A DNA stretch of 6,936 nucleotides from Clostridium sp. CAG:594 (GTDB lineage: Bacteria; Bacillota_I; Bacilli_A; RF39; UBA660), in NCBI GenBank assembly GCA_000434835.1, contig FR881483.1, positions 3,086-10,021 on the forward strand, given 5' to 3'. Positions within the stretch are counted from its first letter, which is position 1, and each line of letters opens with the position of its first letter. Shown here piece by piece: positions 1-6,120 of the stretch. Below the pieces are notes generated by a model. The model did no database searches. It worked only from the letters and a program-made list of their open reading frames with translations, and was not told where the DNA came from. The position numbers and the translations under genes are program-made.

Positions 1-27
1 AATATTTTGTCACAATTTGTTGAAAAT

Positions 28-375
28 TTAATTATTCATTTTTTTAGCACTTCCTTTTAGTAATTTTATTATTCTTTCATAATCATAGTTATCCATTTTC
101 TTATAAAAGTCATATACGAAATCTTCTTCTATTTTACTTGGAATGATAAAATCATTTATATTTCTAATACCACTTACGTCATATATATTTCCATTAATTA
201 AAGAAGCACAATGGTCTTTACCCTTTTCTAAAACTAAAACAGATTCAGGGTAAAACTCTTTTAAAATATAATAATAATCAAGACAGTATCCATCTAAAAA
301 TAAACTTATTATATCCTCTTTAAAATAATCATATAAAACTTTATTAATGTTAATAATATCTTCTAAAACAAGCAA
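28..375 (-). CDS. small hypothetical protein with possible Cys-His-Asp triad
   Basis: Reading frame of 115 codons ending in TAA. I do not recognise the family with certainty. There is no signal peptide or membrane segment, so it is probably cytoplasmic. The central part reads GYCLDYYYILKEFYPES, then about ten residues later DHCASLINGNIYDVSG. This resembles small proteins in which a Cys at a helix start (Cys31), a His (His55) and an Asp (Asp66) line up as in papain- or transglutaminase-like folds. That is inference from residue order only. The start is doubtful: the frame has no ATG before residue 94. The only usable start is a TTG at 375, whose first bases lie in the T-run of the terminator upstream. 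The nearest ribosome-site-like bases, GGTGG, lie in that terminator's stem. The gene follows the 420-1259 gene on the same strand and may be poorly expressed, or transcribed by read-through. Confidence 0.55.
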   Translation of the reverse strand: MLVLEDIININKVLYDYFKEDIISLFLDGYCLDYYYILKEFYPESVLVLEKGKDHCASLINGNIYDVSGIRNINDFIIPSKIEEDFVYDFYKKMDNYDYERIIKLLKGSAKKMNN

Positions 376-401
376 AAAACCACCATAGTATTTTATGGTA
401 G
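374..401 (-). terminator. rho-independent terminator after the 420-1259 gene
   Basis: On the minus strand CTACCATA (401-394) pairs with TATGGTGG (387-380): 8 pairs including one T-G, with a 6-base loop. Six Ts follow directly (379-374). It lies 19 bases after the stop codon of the upstream gene, which is the expected place for its transcription end. The T-run touches the TTG start proposed for the next gene. Confidence 0.72.
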
Positions 402-419
402 TTTAAATATTTTGTGCTT

Positions 420-1259
420 CTATCTTTTTAATTTATAACAATTATTTTCTTTTTTTCCAAATATATATTCTTTTTCTAAATCAGTAAGTGATGTAAGAGA
501 ATTATCTACTATTCGGTCAAATAAGTCATCATAAAAATATTCTAAAGTATCTTTTTGCTCTTTTACAAATTTAATATATCTAGGACTTAATTCATCCATT
601 CTAATTTTATAATTTTCTATTACTTTATCAAATTCATTTTTATTAGCATCATTAAATAACTTATAACCTCCAGTTATAGTAAGAGGCTCATTATCTAAAT
701 CAAAATAACAACATAAATAATCCAATAATTTATCATTATAATCATATCTTACTCTTGAAAAATTTTTATTTAATTTATGACTAATCGCTCCATTATCAAA
801 ATTTATATATTCATCCGTTATTAAATCATTTAAATAAGTTTCATTTTTTATTGTATAAAATCTATAAAATTTAGTTCTTTCACAATTATTAAAAACCCAC
901 AATTTATGTTTTACAACTAAATCTTTCTTATTATTCTTAACGGATTCATTTATGGTATATTTACCCTTTATTTTATCGTTATTCTTTATTAAACTATAAT
1001 TTAAAGTTAAAAATCTTCTTCCATTATTTTCTTCTATTTGTGATGATGCCTTTAAACTAATATCATCTAAATTAAGGTTTATTTTATATTTATCATCCTT
1101 TAAAATAAGATTTCCTACTTTAATATTTCCTTGATATAAATCTATTATCCCATTATTTGTTAAATCAATAATACTATAATATGGAGTTTTTTCATAATAC
1201 ACATCAAATAACTTTAAAAAGTTTTTTATAAGTAATAAATCTTCTAACCTTTCTTCCAT
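420..1259 (-). CDS. hypothetical cytoplasmic protein, 279 aa
   Basis: Open frame ending in TAG, with its own promoter and terminator, so very likely a real single-gene unit. I do not recognise the family. The protein is rich in Lys, Asn, Asp and Tyr, has no signal peptide and no membrane segment. Residues from about 30 to 145 look like alternating short beta strands (repeats of hydrophobic, polar, hydrophobic residues such as NIKVGNLILKDDKYKINLNL). The last 80 residues look helical and charged. Start choice: a longer version begins at an ATG at 1268, but the AAAGGGG ribosome site (1275-1269) abuts that codon with no spacing. It sits 9 bases before the second in-frame ATG at 1259, giving MEERLEDLLL, which is preferred. 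Cys residues are few (a CC pair near the middle and one close to the end) and show no metal-site pattern. Function unknown. Confidence 0.72.
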   Translation of the reverse strand: MEERLEDLLLIKNFLKLFDVYYEKTPYYSIIDLTNNGIIDLYQGNIKVGNLILKDDKYKINLNLDDISLKASSQIEENNGRRFLTLNYSLIKNNDKIKGKYTINESVKNNKKDLVVKHKLWVFNNCERTKFYRFYTIKNETYLNDLITDEYINFDNGAISHKLNKNFSRVRYDYNDKLLDYLCCYFDLDNEPLTITGGYKLFNDANKNEFDKVIENYKIRMDELSPRYIKFVKEQKDTLEYFYDDLFDRIVDNSLTSLTDLEKEYIFGKKENNCYKLKR

Positions 1260-1268
1260 AATTTTCAT

Positions 1269-1275
1269 CCCCTTT
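1269..1275 (-). promoter_or_regulatory. ribosome binding site that decides the start of the 279-aa gene
   Basis: AAAGGGG on the minus strand. It directly touches the ATG at 1268 (spacing 0), which is not workable, but lies 9 bases from the ATG at 1259. The start is therefore moved three codons downstream. Confidence 0.6.
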
Positions 1276-1288
1276 GGTTTGTTAAAAT

Positions 1289-1317
1289 ATTATATTAAAT
1301 AATATTTAAAAAAGCAA
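1289..1317 (-). promoter_or_regulatory. sigma-A type promoter of the 279-aa gene
   Basis: On the minus strand TTGCTT (1317-1312) and TATAAT (1294-1289) are 17 bases apart. Transcription would start near 1282, giving an RNA leader of about 22 bases before the ATG at 1259. The -10 is a perfect consensus; the -35 shares only its TTG with consensus. The -35 falls inside the downstream arm of the parC terminator, so the two signals share DNA. Confidence 0.6.
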
Positions 1318-1340
1318 GGAAAATTAATTAATCCTCGCTT
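1308..1340 (-). terminator. rho-independent terminator of the parE-parC operon
   Basis: On the minus strand AAGCGAGGA (1340-1332) pairs with TCCTTGCTT (1320-1312): 9 pairs, one of them G-T, with an 11-base AT-only loop. Its last Ts run into a six-T tract (1313-1308). The stem begins within the parC stop codon. Confidence 0.8.
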
Positions 1341-3873
1341 AACTAAAGTTATCTAAAAAGTCATCTATAGTCATAAACTTATCATCTATTTCTCTTAAGG
1401 ATACTTCCTTTTTTTCTTTAGATTCTTCTTTAGTAACTGATTTTGTTACATCTTTTTTTATATCTACATCATCTTTTGTTAAACCAATTATTTCATATAC
1501 GTTGTCTAACTTTTTCTTTGTTATCGTAGATCCTATTGAATATCTATCCATTATCGGTATTTCTGTTAGCTTAATTTCTTTAGTATCATTATCGCTTACT
1601 AACATAATCATCTTTTTAGCATCACTAACATACGTTTTAAGTACTTCTTGCGGATTACTCTTTACTTCTCTTAATAATAGTAATCCTCTTTTAGCACGCG
1701 TAGTCTTTTCAAATTCTGATAATTTAACACGTTTTGCAAGTCCTTTATGAGTAATAACCGTTACGTATTCAAAAGTACCATCAAATATGCAAGCTGATGC
1801 TACATTATCATCTTTTAGGTTAATTGCTTTAACGCCCGCTGTCTTAAGACCAATTAATGGTATTTCAGATCTATCATACCAAAGTCCATAACCTTTTTTA
1901 GTTGCAATAAATACCTCATTATAAGGATCCATTAAAACATCTACTACTTCGTCATTATCCTTTAATTTAATAAACATAATTGGCTTAGAATAACGTTGTA
2001 CAACAAAGTCTTTTAAAAGTGACTTCTTAGTCATACCATTAGAAGTAAACGTAATTATTTCTCTATCATCAAACTTACTTACTGCAAGAGCTTTTATTAC
2101 TTTTTCATCTTCTTTTATAGGAACTAAGTTACTTACGTGTTTACCTAAATCCTTCCATTTTAATTCTGGAAGAGTATGAACTGGAACATATAAATAATTA
2201 CCTTTATTAGTAAATAATAGTAAAGTATCTAGCGTATTTTGTTCATATAACCCTATTACATAGTCACCATCTTTTAGTGCTGTTTCTTCACCATTTAAAG
2301 CAGAATAAGATTTTTTAGATACACGTTTTACATATCCCTCACTTGTTACTACAACAATAACATCTTCCTTTGGAATCATATCAGTCATATCTATTTTTAT
2401 TTCTGTTATCTCATCTTTAATTTCTGTTTTACGAGGATAAGCAAACTCTTTTTTAACTTTTCTAAGTTCATCTTTAACTACCTTTTTAAGTTCATCTTCA
2501 TTAGATAGAATAAGTTCATATTCTTTTATAGCATCTTCTAATGCTCTCATTTCGTTTTGAACATCAGTTATATCAGTATTTGTTAGTCTATATAATTGTA
2601 ACATTACGATAGCAGTTGCTTGCTTTTCAGTAAATGAAAATTCTTTAACTAAATTAATAATTGCATCTGCTTTATTTTTAGATGCCCTAATTACTCTTAT
2701 AACATCATCTAAAATACTAATTGCTTTAAGAAGTCCTTCTAAGATATGATATCTATCTTTAGCATGGTCCAAATCAAACTTAGTTCTTCTTCTTACAACT
2801 TCTTTTCTATGATCTATAAAGTAATCTAATATTTTTAAAACGCCTAATTGTCTTGGCCTTCTTCCTGCTATTGCGATCATATTAAAGCTGTAAGATATTT
2901 GCATATCAGTATTTTTAAGCAAATAATTAACAATTAAATCAGTATTAGCGTCCTTTTTTAATTCTACTACAATTCTAAGTTCGCCTCTTGATGTTTCATC
3001 TCTTACATCTAATATACCTTCTATTTTTTTATCAATTCTAATATCGTTCATTTTCTTAACTAAACTTGCCTTATTAACTTCATAAGGTATTTCTGTTATA
3101 ACAATACTAGTCTTACCTTTTTCTTTTACTAATTCATACTTACATCTAACGATTATCTTACCCTTACCTGTTTCGTATGCTTCTTTAATTTGTTTTGCAC
3201 CTTCAATTACACCACCGGTTGGAAAATCAGGCCCTTTCATAACTTCTAAAATAGAATCTAATCTACAGTTTGGAGAGTCTATTCTTTTTATGCAAGCATC
3301 TATTACTTCGCCTAAGTTATGTGGCGGAATATTTGTTGCGTAACCTGCTGAAATACCCGTTGATCCATTTACTAAAAGATTTGGAAATCCTGCTGGAAGT
3401 ACAACTGGTTCCATTAAAGTATCATCATAGTTTGGAGCCATCTCAACAGTATCTTTATTTATGTCATTTAAAAGTACGTTACTTATTTTTGATAATCTAG
3501 CCTCTGTATAACGCATAGCGGCTGCTCCATCACCATCCATAGAGCCATTATTACCATGCATATCAATATAAGGGGTAGCCATTTTCCAGTCTTGACTCAT
3601 TCTTACCATTGCATCATATATAGAAGAATCTCCGTGTGGATGGTAATTACCCATTATCTCTCCTACTGCCTTAGCACTTTTACGATACTTTTTGTCATAG
3701 GTATTACCTGATTTATACATGCCGTATAATATTCTTCTTTGAACTGGTTTTAACCCATCTCTTACATCAGGTAAGGCACGGTCTAATATAATTGTCTTAC
3801 AATATCTACCAAAACGTTCCCCCATTATTTCTTCAAGGGAATATTCTTCAATTCTTTTTAATAATTCACTCAT
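1339..3873 (-). CDS. parC: DNA topoisomerase IV subunit A (ParC)
   Basis: The 844-residue DNA-cleaving subunit of topoisomerase IV, which with ParE passes one duplex through another to unlink replicated chromosomes. The winged-helix core has LKPVQRRILY (41-50), YHPHGDSS (77-84) and AAMRYTEARL, with Arg121 and catalytic Tyr122. NGSTGISAGYAT (169-180) carries the DNA-intercalating Ile174. A coiled coil and gate follow to about 480. The C-terminal domain (about 500-795) shows six beta-pinwheel repeats, for example VVVTSEGYVKRVS, LLFTNKGNYLYV and VTVITHKGLAKRV. It is ParC rather than GyrA: it has GNNGS, NGSTGISAGYAT and the ParC-like CTD, and no GyrA box (QRRGGKG-like). The quinolone-contact positions are Ser83 and Asp87, the unmutated types. 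A charged tail of about 45 residues (800-844), ending in FMTIDDFLDNFS, is an unusual addition. Start ATG has AAGGAGG 7 bases upstream. It lies 12 bases after parE and is translationally coupled to it. Confidence 0.96.
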   Translation of the reverse strand: MSELLKRIEEYSLEEIMGERFGRYCKTIILDRALPDVRDGLKPVQRRILYGMYKSGNTYDKKYRKSAKAVGEIMGNYHPHGDSSIYDAMVRMSQDWKMATPYIDMHGNNGSMDGDGAAAMRYTEARLSKISNVLLNDINKDTVEMAPNYDDTLMEPVVLPAGFPNLLVNGSTGISAGYATNIPPHNLGEVIDACIKRIDSPNCRLDSILEVMKGPDFPTGGVIEGAKQIKEAYETGKGKIIVRCKYELVKEKGKTSIVITEIPYEVNKASLVKKMNDIRIDKKIEGILDVRDETSRGELRIVVELKKDANTDLIVNYLLKNTDMQISYSFNMIAIAGRRPRQLGVLKILDYFIDHRKEVVRRRTKFDLDHAKDRYHILEGLLKAISILDDVIRVIRASKNKADAIINLVKEFSFTEKQATAIVMLQLYRLTNTDITDVQNEMRALEDAIKEYELILSNEDELKKVVKDELRKVKKEFAYPRKTEIKDEITEIKIDMTDMIPKEDVIVVVTSEGYVKRVSKKSYSALNGEETALKDGDYVIGLYEQNTLDTLLLFTNKGNYLYVPVHTLPELKWKDLGKHVSNLVPIKEDEKVIKALAVSKFDDREIITFTSNGMTKKSLLKDFVVQRYSKPIMFIKLKDNDEVVDVLMDPYNEVFIATKKGYGLWYDRSEIPLIGLKTAGVKAINLKDDNVASACIFDGTFEYVTVITHKGLAKRVKLSEFEKTTRAKRGLLLLREVKSNPQEVLKTYVSDAKKMIMLVSDNDTKEIKLTEIPIMDRYSIGSTITKKKLDNVYEIIGLTKDDVDIKKDVTKSVTKEESKEKKEVSLREIDDKFMTIDDFLDNFS

Positions 3874-3880
3874 ATTTTGA

Positions 3881-3887
3881 CCTCCTT
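3881..3887 (-). promoter_or_regulatory. parC ribosome site overlapping the parE stop codon
   Basis: AAGGAGG on the minus strand, 7 bases before the parC ATG. The parE stop TAA (3888-3886) supplies the two leading As of this site. Ribosomes finishing ParE are thus placed on the ParC start, which would help make the two subunits in equal amounts. Confidence 0.85.
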
Positions 3888-5796
3888 ATCTTAACATTTC
3901 ATAATTATCTTCTAAAGTAAAGTCTACGTTTTCTTCAATCCATTCTTTTCTAGGTTCTACTTTATCACCCATAAGAATTGATACTCTTTTTTCTGCTAAA
4001 GCAACATCAGTTATCTTAACCTGAATCAAACTTCTTTTTAAAGGATCCATGGTAGTTTCCCAAAGCTGATTAGCATCCATCTCACCTAGACCTTTATATC
4101 TTTGTAAATCTTCTGTTTTACGATTCTTAGTAAGTTCTTTTAATTCTTCATCAGAGTATGCATAAACTTCTTCTTTTTTACCAAATGATATTTTATAAAG
4201 TGGTGGATTTGCAATATATACCTTACCAGCTTCAATTAAAGGCTTCATATAACGATAGAAGAACGTTACAAGTAAAACCTGTATGTGACAACCATCATCA
4301 TCAGCATCGGTCATTATTATTATCTTGTCATAATTACAATCTTCAATGTGAAAACTAGATCCAACACCTGCTCCTATGGTATAGATTAAAGTATTTATCT
4401 CAGCGTTTTTATAAGCTTCTTCCATCGTACATCTTTCAGTATTTAAAACCTTACCACGAAGAGGAAGGATTGCTTGATAACTTCTTTCTCTTCCTGTTTT
4501 TGCACTACCACCTGCTGAATCACCTTCGACTATAAATAATTCATTCTTTTTTGGATTCTTTTTAGTTGCAGGAGCTAATTTATCAGATAAATTCTTTTCT
4601 TTAGAATTCTTAGTTTTACCTTTTCTTGCTTCTTCTCTTGCTTTTCTTGCAGCTTCTCTTGCAGCTTTACCCTTTAACGCCTTGTTAATTATATCAGTTG
4701 CAACAGCTTTATTTTCTTCTAAGAAGTACTGCATCTTTTCATAGACTACTTGCTCTACTACTGTCTTAGCAAGCGGAGTTCCAAGCTTTCCTTTTGTTTG
4801 TCCTTCAAACTGTAATAAATCTTCAGGTATCTTAAGCGATAAAACAACGGTTAGTCCTTCTCTTACGTCGGTTCCTTCAAAGTTTTTGTCCTTAGCTTTT
4901 AAGTATCCATTATTTTTTGCATAATCATTAAATACTTTTGTAAGAGCACTTTTAAGACCTACTTCGTGACTTCCACCATCACTTGTTTTAACGTTATTAA
5001 CAAATGATACAACATTTTCACTATATGAATCGGTATACTGAAGGGCACACTCTACTTCTATCTTATTTTTAACAGCATCAAAACCAACTACGTTATGAAG
5101 TACTTTTTTACCTTCATTTAAATAAGAAACAAACTCTTCTAATCCTCTTTCATAATGATAATGTGCTTCTTTTTCATCTTCTTCATCTATAACATCTATC
5201 ATAAGTCCCTTTATTAAAAAGGCTGACTCTTGCATTCTTTCACATATTGTAGTAAACGAAAACGTTGTTGTACTAAATATGGTATCATCTGGCATAAATC
5301 TAACCGTTGTACCTGTTTTATTAGTAGTTCCTACCTTTTTTAAATCAGAGTCTAAATGTCCTCCATTTTTAAATGAAATTTCATACTTACCACCATCACG
5401 GCATATACTAACTTTCATCCATTTAGAAAGTGCATTAACAACTGATGCACCAACACCATGAAGACCTCCAGACACTTTATACCCACCTTCTTGGAATTTA
5501 CCTCCAGCATGAAGTACTGTATATATAACTTCTGGAGTTGACTTGCCTGATGCATGCTTACCTACCGGAACACCACGTCCTTCATCCGACACTGAAACAG
5601 AGCCATCTTTATGAATTATAACAGTTAGGTGATTACCATATCCATTAATTGCTTCATCGATACCATTATCAACTATTTCCCATACTAGATGGTGTAAACC
5701 TCTCTTGTCAGTAGAACCTATATACATACCTGGTCTTTTTCTTACTGCCTCAAGACCTTCTAATATTTTAATTGATGATTCATCATATTTTGCCAT
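3886..5796 (-). CDS. parE: DNA topoisomerase IV subunit B (ParE)
   Basis: The 636-residue ATPase subunit of topoisomerase IV. The N-terminal GHKL ATPase has general-base Glu40 in HHLVWEIVDN, Mg-binding Asn44, Asp71 in the SDEGRGVPV motif, and the ATP lid GGLHGVGASVVNALS (110-124). The transducer domain has the QTKGKLG loop (333-339) that reaches the ATP phosphate. The TOPRIM domain has EGDSAGGSAK (424-433), PLRGK (445-449) and DADDDG (497-502), supplying the Glu and Asp metal ligands. It ends with QRYKGLGEM (565-573) and the ParC-binding tail. HIQVLLVTFF, where GyrB has HIRTLLLTFF, and its pairing with parC mark it as ParE. Start: a longer frame begins at 5835, but that ATG lies inside the promoter -10. 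The ATG at 5796 has AAGGAG 10 bases upstream and the usual N terminus, so MAKYDESSIK is chosen. First gene of the parE-parC operon. Confidence 0.96.
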   Translation of the reverse strand: MAKYDESSIKILEGLEAVRKRPGMYIGSTDKRGLHHLVWEIVDNGIDEAINGYGNHLTVIIHKDGSVSVSDEGRGVPVGKHASGKSTPEVIYTVLHAGGKFQEGGYKVSGGLHGVGASVVNALSKWMKVSICRDGGKYEISFKNGGHLDSDLKKVGTTNKTGTTVRFMPDDTIFSTTTFSFTTICERMQESAFLIKGLMIDVIDEEDEKEAHYHYERGLEEFVSYLNEGKKVLHNVVGFDAVKNKIEVECALQYTDSYSENVVSFVNNVKTSDGGSHEVGLKSALTKVFNDYAKNNGYLKAKDKNFEGTDVREGLTVVLSLKIPEDLLQFEGQTKGKLGTPLAKTVVEQVVYEKMQYFLEENKAVATDIINKALKGKAAREAARKAREEARKGKTKNSKEKNLSDKLAPATKKNPKKNELFIVEGDSAGGSAKTGRERSYQAILPLRGKVLNTERCTMEEAYKNAEINTLIYTIGAGVGSSFHIEDCNYDKIIIMTDADDDGCHIQVLLVTFFYRYMKPLIEAGKVYIANPPLYKISFGKKEEVYAYSDEELKELTKNRKTEDLQRYKGLGEMDANQLWETTMDPLKRSLIQVKITDVALAEKRVSILMGDKVEPRKEWIEENVDFTLEDNYEMLR

Positions 5797-5806
5797 AAAA
5801 AACCAT

Positions 5807-5812
5807 CTCCTT
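5807..5812 (-). promoter_or_regulatory. parE ribosome binding site
   Basis: AAGGAG on the minus strand, 10 bases before the ATG at 5796. It fixes the ParE start 13 codons downstream of the longest open frame. Confidence 0.75.
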
Positions 5813-5833
5813 ATCTTCTTTAACCTATAAAGC

Positions 5834-5863
5834 ATTATAACATAAGAATTTAAAAAAGTGCAA
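5834..5863 (-). promoter_or_regulatory. extended -10 promoter of parE-parC
   Basis: On the minus strand TATAAT (5839-5834) is preceded by TGT, an extended -10 (TGnTATAAT). A weak TTGCAC (5863-5858) lies 18 bases upstream as -35. The predicted start near 5827 gives a leader of about 30 bases. The extended -10 may compensate for the poor -35. Two interleaved inverted repeats cover the -35 and spacer. Confidence 0.72.
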
Positions 5864-5880
5864 AATTCTTTACACTTTTT
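5844..5880. repeat. two interleaved inverted repeats over the parE promoter
   Basis: Read on the plus strand, AAGAATTT (5844-5851) pairs with AAATTCTT (5863-5870), and AAAAAGTG (5853-5860) pairs with CACTTTTT (5873-5880). Each is a perfect 8-base arm, and they are arranged A-B-A'-B', so only one hairpin can form at a time. They cover the -35 box and most of the spacer. The second pair is followed by a T-run on the minus strand and could also serve as a weak terminator for transcripts arriving from the surface-protein gene. An operator for a DNA-binding protein is the other possibility. Confidence 0.5.
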
Positions 5881-5995
5881 GACGTAAGGTTAATATTTAC
5901 TTACTATTTCATCCATTCTTTTTACATTTTTATTTATTTGGCAATGTTTGTTTTCCTTATCTTCTAAATATTGAGGCAAATACCAAAAGACCTTA

Positions 5996-6015
5996 TATTA
6001 TTAAAATTAATAATA
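5996..6015. repeat. 20-base AT-only palindrome
   Basis: TATTATTAA (5996-6004) and TTAATAATA (6007-6015) are exact reverse complements around a 2-base centre. All AT, so weak as RNA. It may be a second hairpin of the surrounding 105-bp element or a DNA site. Confidence 0.4.
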
Positions 6016-6030
6016 CCATTTTTCGCTTTA

Positions 6031-6058
6031 TGTCACGCTTTTTTTCAAAAGCATGACA
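6031..6058 (-). repeat. 12-bp hairpin with GAAA loop
   Basis: On the minus strand TGTCATGCTTTT (6058-6047) pairs with AAAAGCGTGACA (6042-6031) over all 12 positions, one as T-G, around a GAAA tetraloop of the stable GNRA class. On the plus strand the same position would be a C-A mismatch, so the minus strand is the better RNA. No T-run follows on the minus strand, so it is not a typical terminator. Confidence 0.55.
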
Positions 6059-6065
6059 CATTTTT

Positions 6066-6094
6066 GGTGCTTGCCTCTTCCAGAAATTAGCACC
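6066..6094 (-). repeat. 6-bp hairpin that competes with the long inverted repeat
   Basis: GGTGCT (6094-6089) pairs with AGCACC (6071-6066) on the minus strand, with a 17-base loop. The AGCACC arm is also part of the right arm of the 16-bp inverted repeat, so the two folds exclude each other. Confidence 0.4.
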
Positions 6095-6098
6095 TATA

Positions 6099-6120
6099 AA
6101 ATCATTCTTACGAATGATTT
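6099..6120 (-). repeat. 9-bp hairpin on the stop codon of the surface-protein gene
   Basis: AAATCATTC (6120-6112) pairs perfectly with GAATGATTT (6107-6099) around a GTAA loop. The first two bases belong to the TAA stop. The T-stretch after it is short (one more T before ATAGG) and the stem has only two G-C pairs, so it is a poor terminator. A short hairpin with a 4-base loop just after a variable region is what the target site of the Bordetella phage BPP-1 DGR needs for efficient retrohoming. Its use here is inference. Confidence 0.55.

Larger units (their letters stand above)
5973..6077. repeat. 105-bp element bounded by a 16-bp near-perfect inverted repeat
   Basis: The plus-strand bases 5973-5988 (GAGGCAAATACCAAAA) are the reverse complement of 6062-6077 except for two transitions at adjacent positions. 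In RNA of either strand one of these becomes a G-U pair, leaving a single mismatch. The 73 bases inside hold a palindrome (5996-6015) and a 12-bp hairpin (6031-6058), so the whole folds as a three-way junction. No gene inside. It could be a structured non-coding RNA, a MITE-like insertion, or a transcription-end element between the surface gene and parE. I see no flanking target duplication that would prove insertion. Confidence 0.55.
5797..6118. other. 322-base gap between the surface gene and parE
   Basis: Holds, from right to left, a hairpin on the surface-gene stop, a competing 6-bp hairpin, the 105-bp inverted-repeat element, about 90 plain AT-rich bases (5882-5972), the interleaved repeats, and the parE promoter and ribosome site. 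No tRNA or known riboswitch motif is recognised. A 29-codon minus-strand frame (5890-5979) is the only short reading frame of note and lacks a convincing start. Confidence 0.6.

Noticed and set aside
1502..1750. Plus-strand open frames here and at 3270-3500, 4158-4358, 5279-5461 and 6346-6588
   Set aside because: Each lies opposite a well-supported gene, has no recognisable protein, and is what AT-rich coding DNA gives by chance.
3612..3642. Quinolone-resistance change in ParC
   Set aside because: Ser83 and Asp87 are residues found in susceptible enzymes; Asp instead of Glu at the second position is a natural variant.
1339..5796. The pair as gyrB and gyrA
   Set aside because: No GyrA box, and GNNGS, NGSTGISAGYAT and HIQVLLVTFF are topoisomerase IV features.
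5797..5835. ParE starting at the ATG at 5835
   Set aside because: That ATG overlaps the TATAAT of the promoter and would not be in the transcript. The ATG at 5796 has a good ribosome site and the family's normal N terminus.
5890..5979. Minus-strand frame of 29 codons from a TTG (MPQYLEDKENKHC and on), open upstream to 5997
   Set aside because: No ATG near its start, no ribosome site at a usable distance, a TAA directly upstream, and one arm of the 105-bp repeat overlaps it. It may be the worn tail of a lost gene, but nothing supports translation.
5973..6077. Retron RNA or DGR template within the gap
   Set aside because: The bases do not resemble the variable region, and no reverse transcriptase is present in the window. 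The outer repeat alone is not enough for a retron call.
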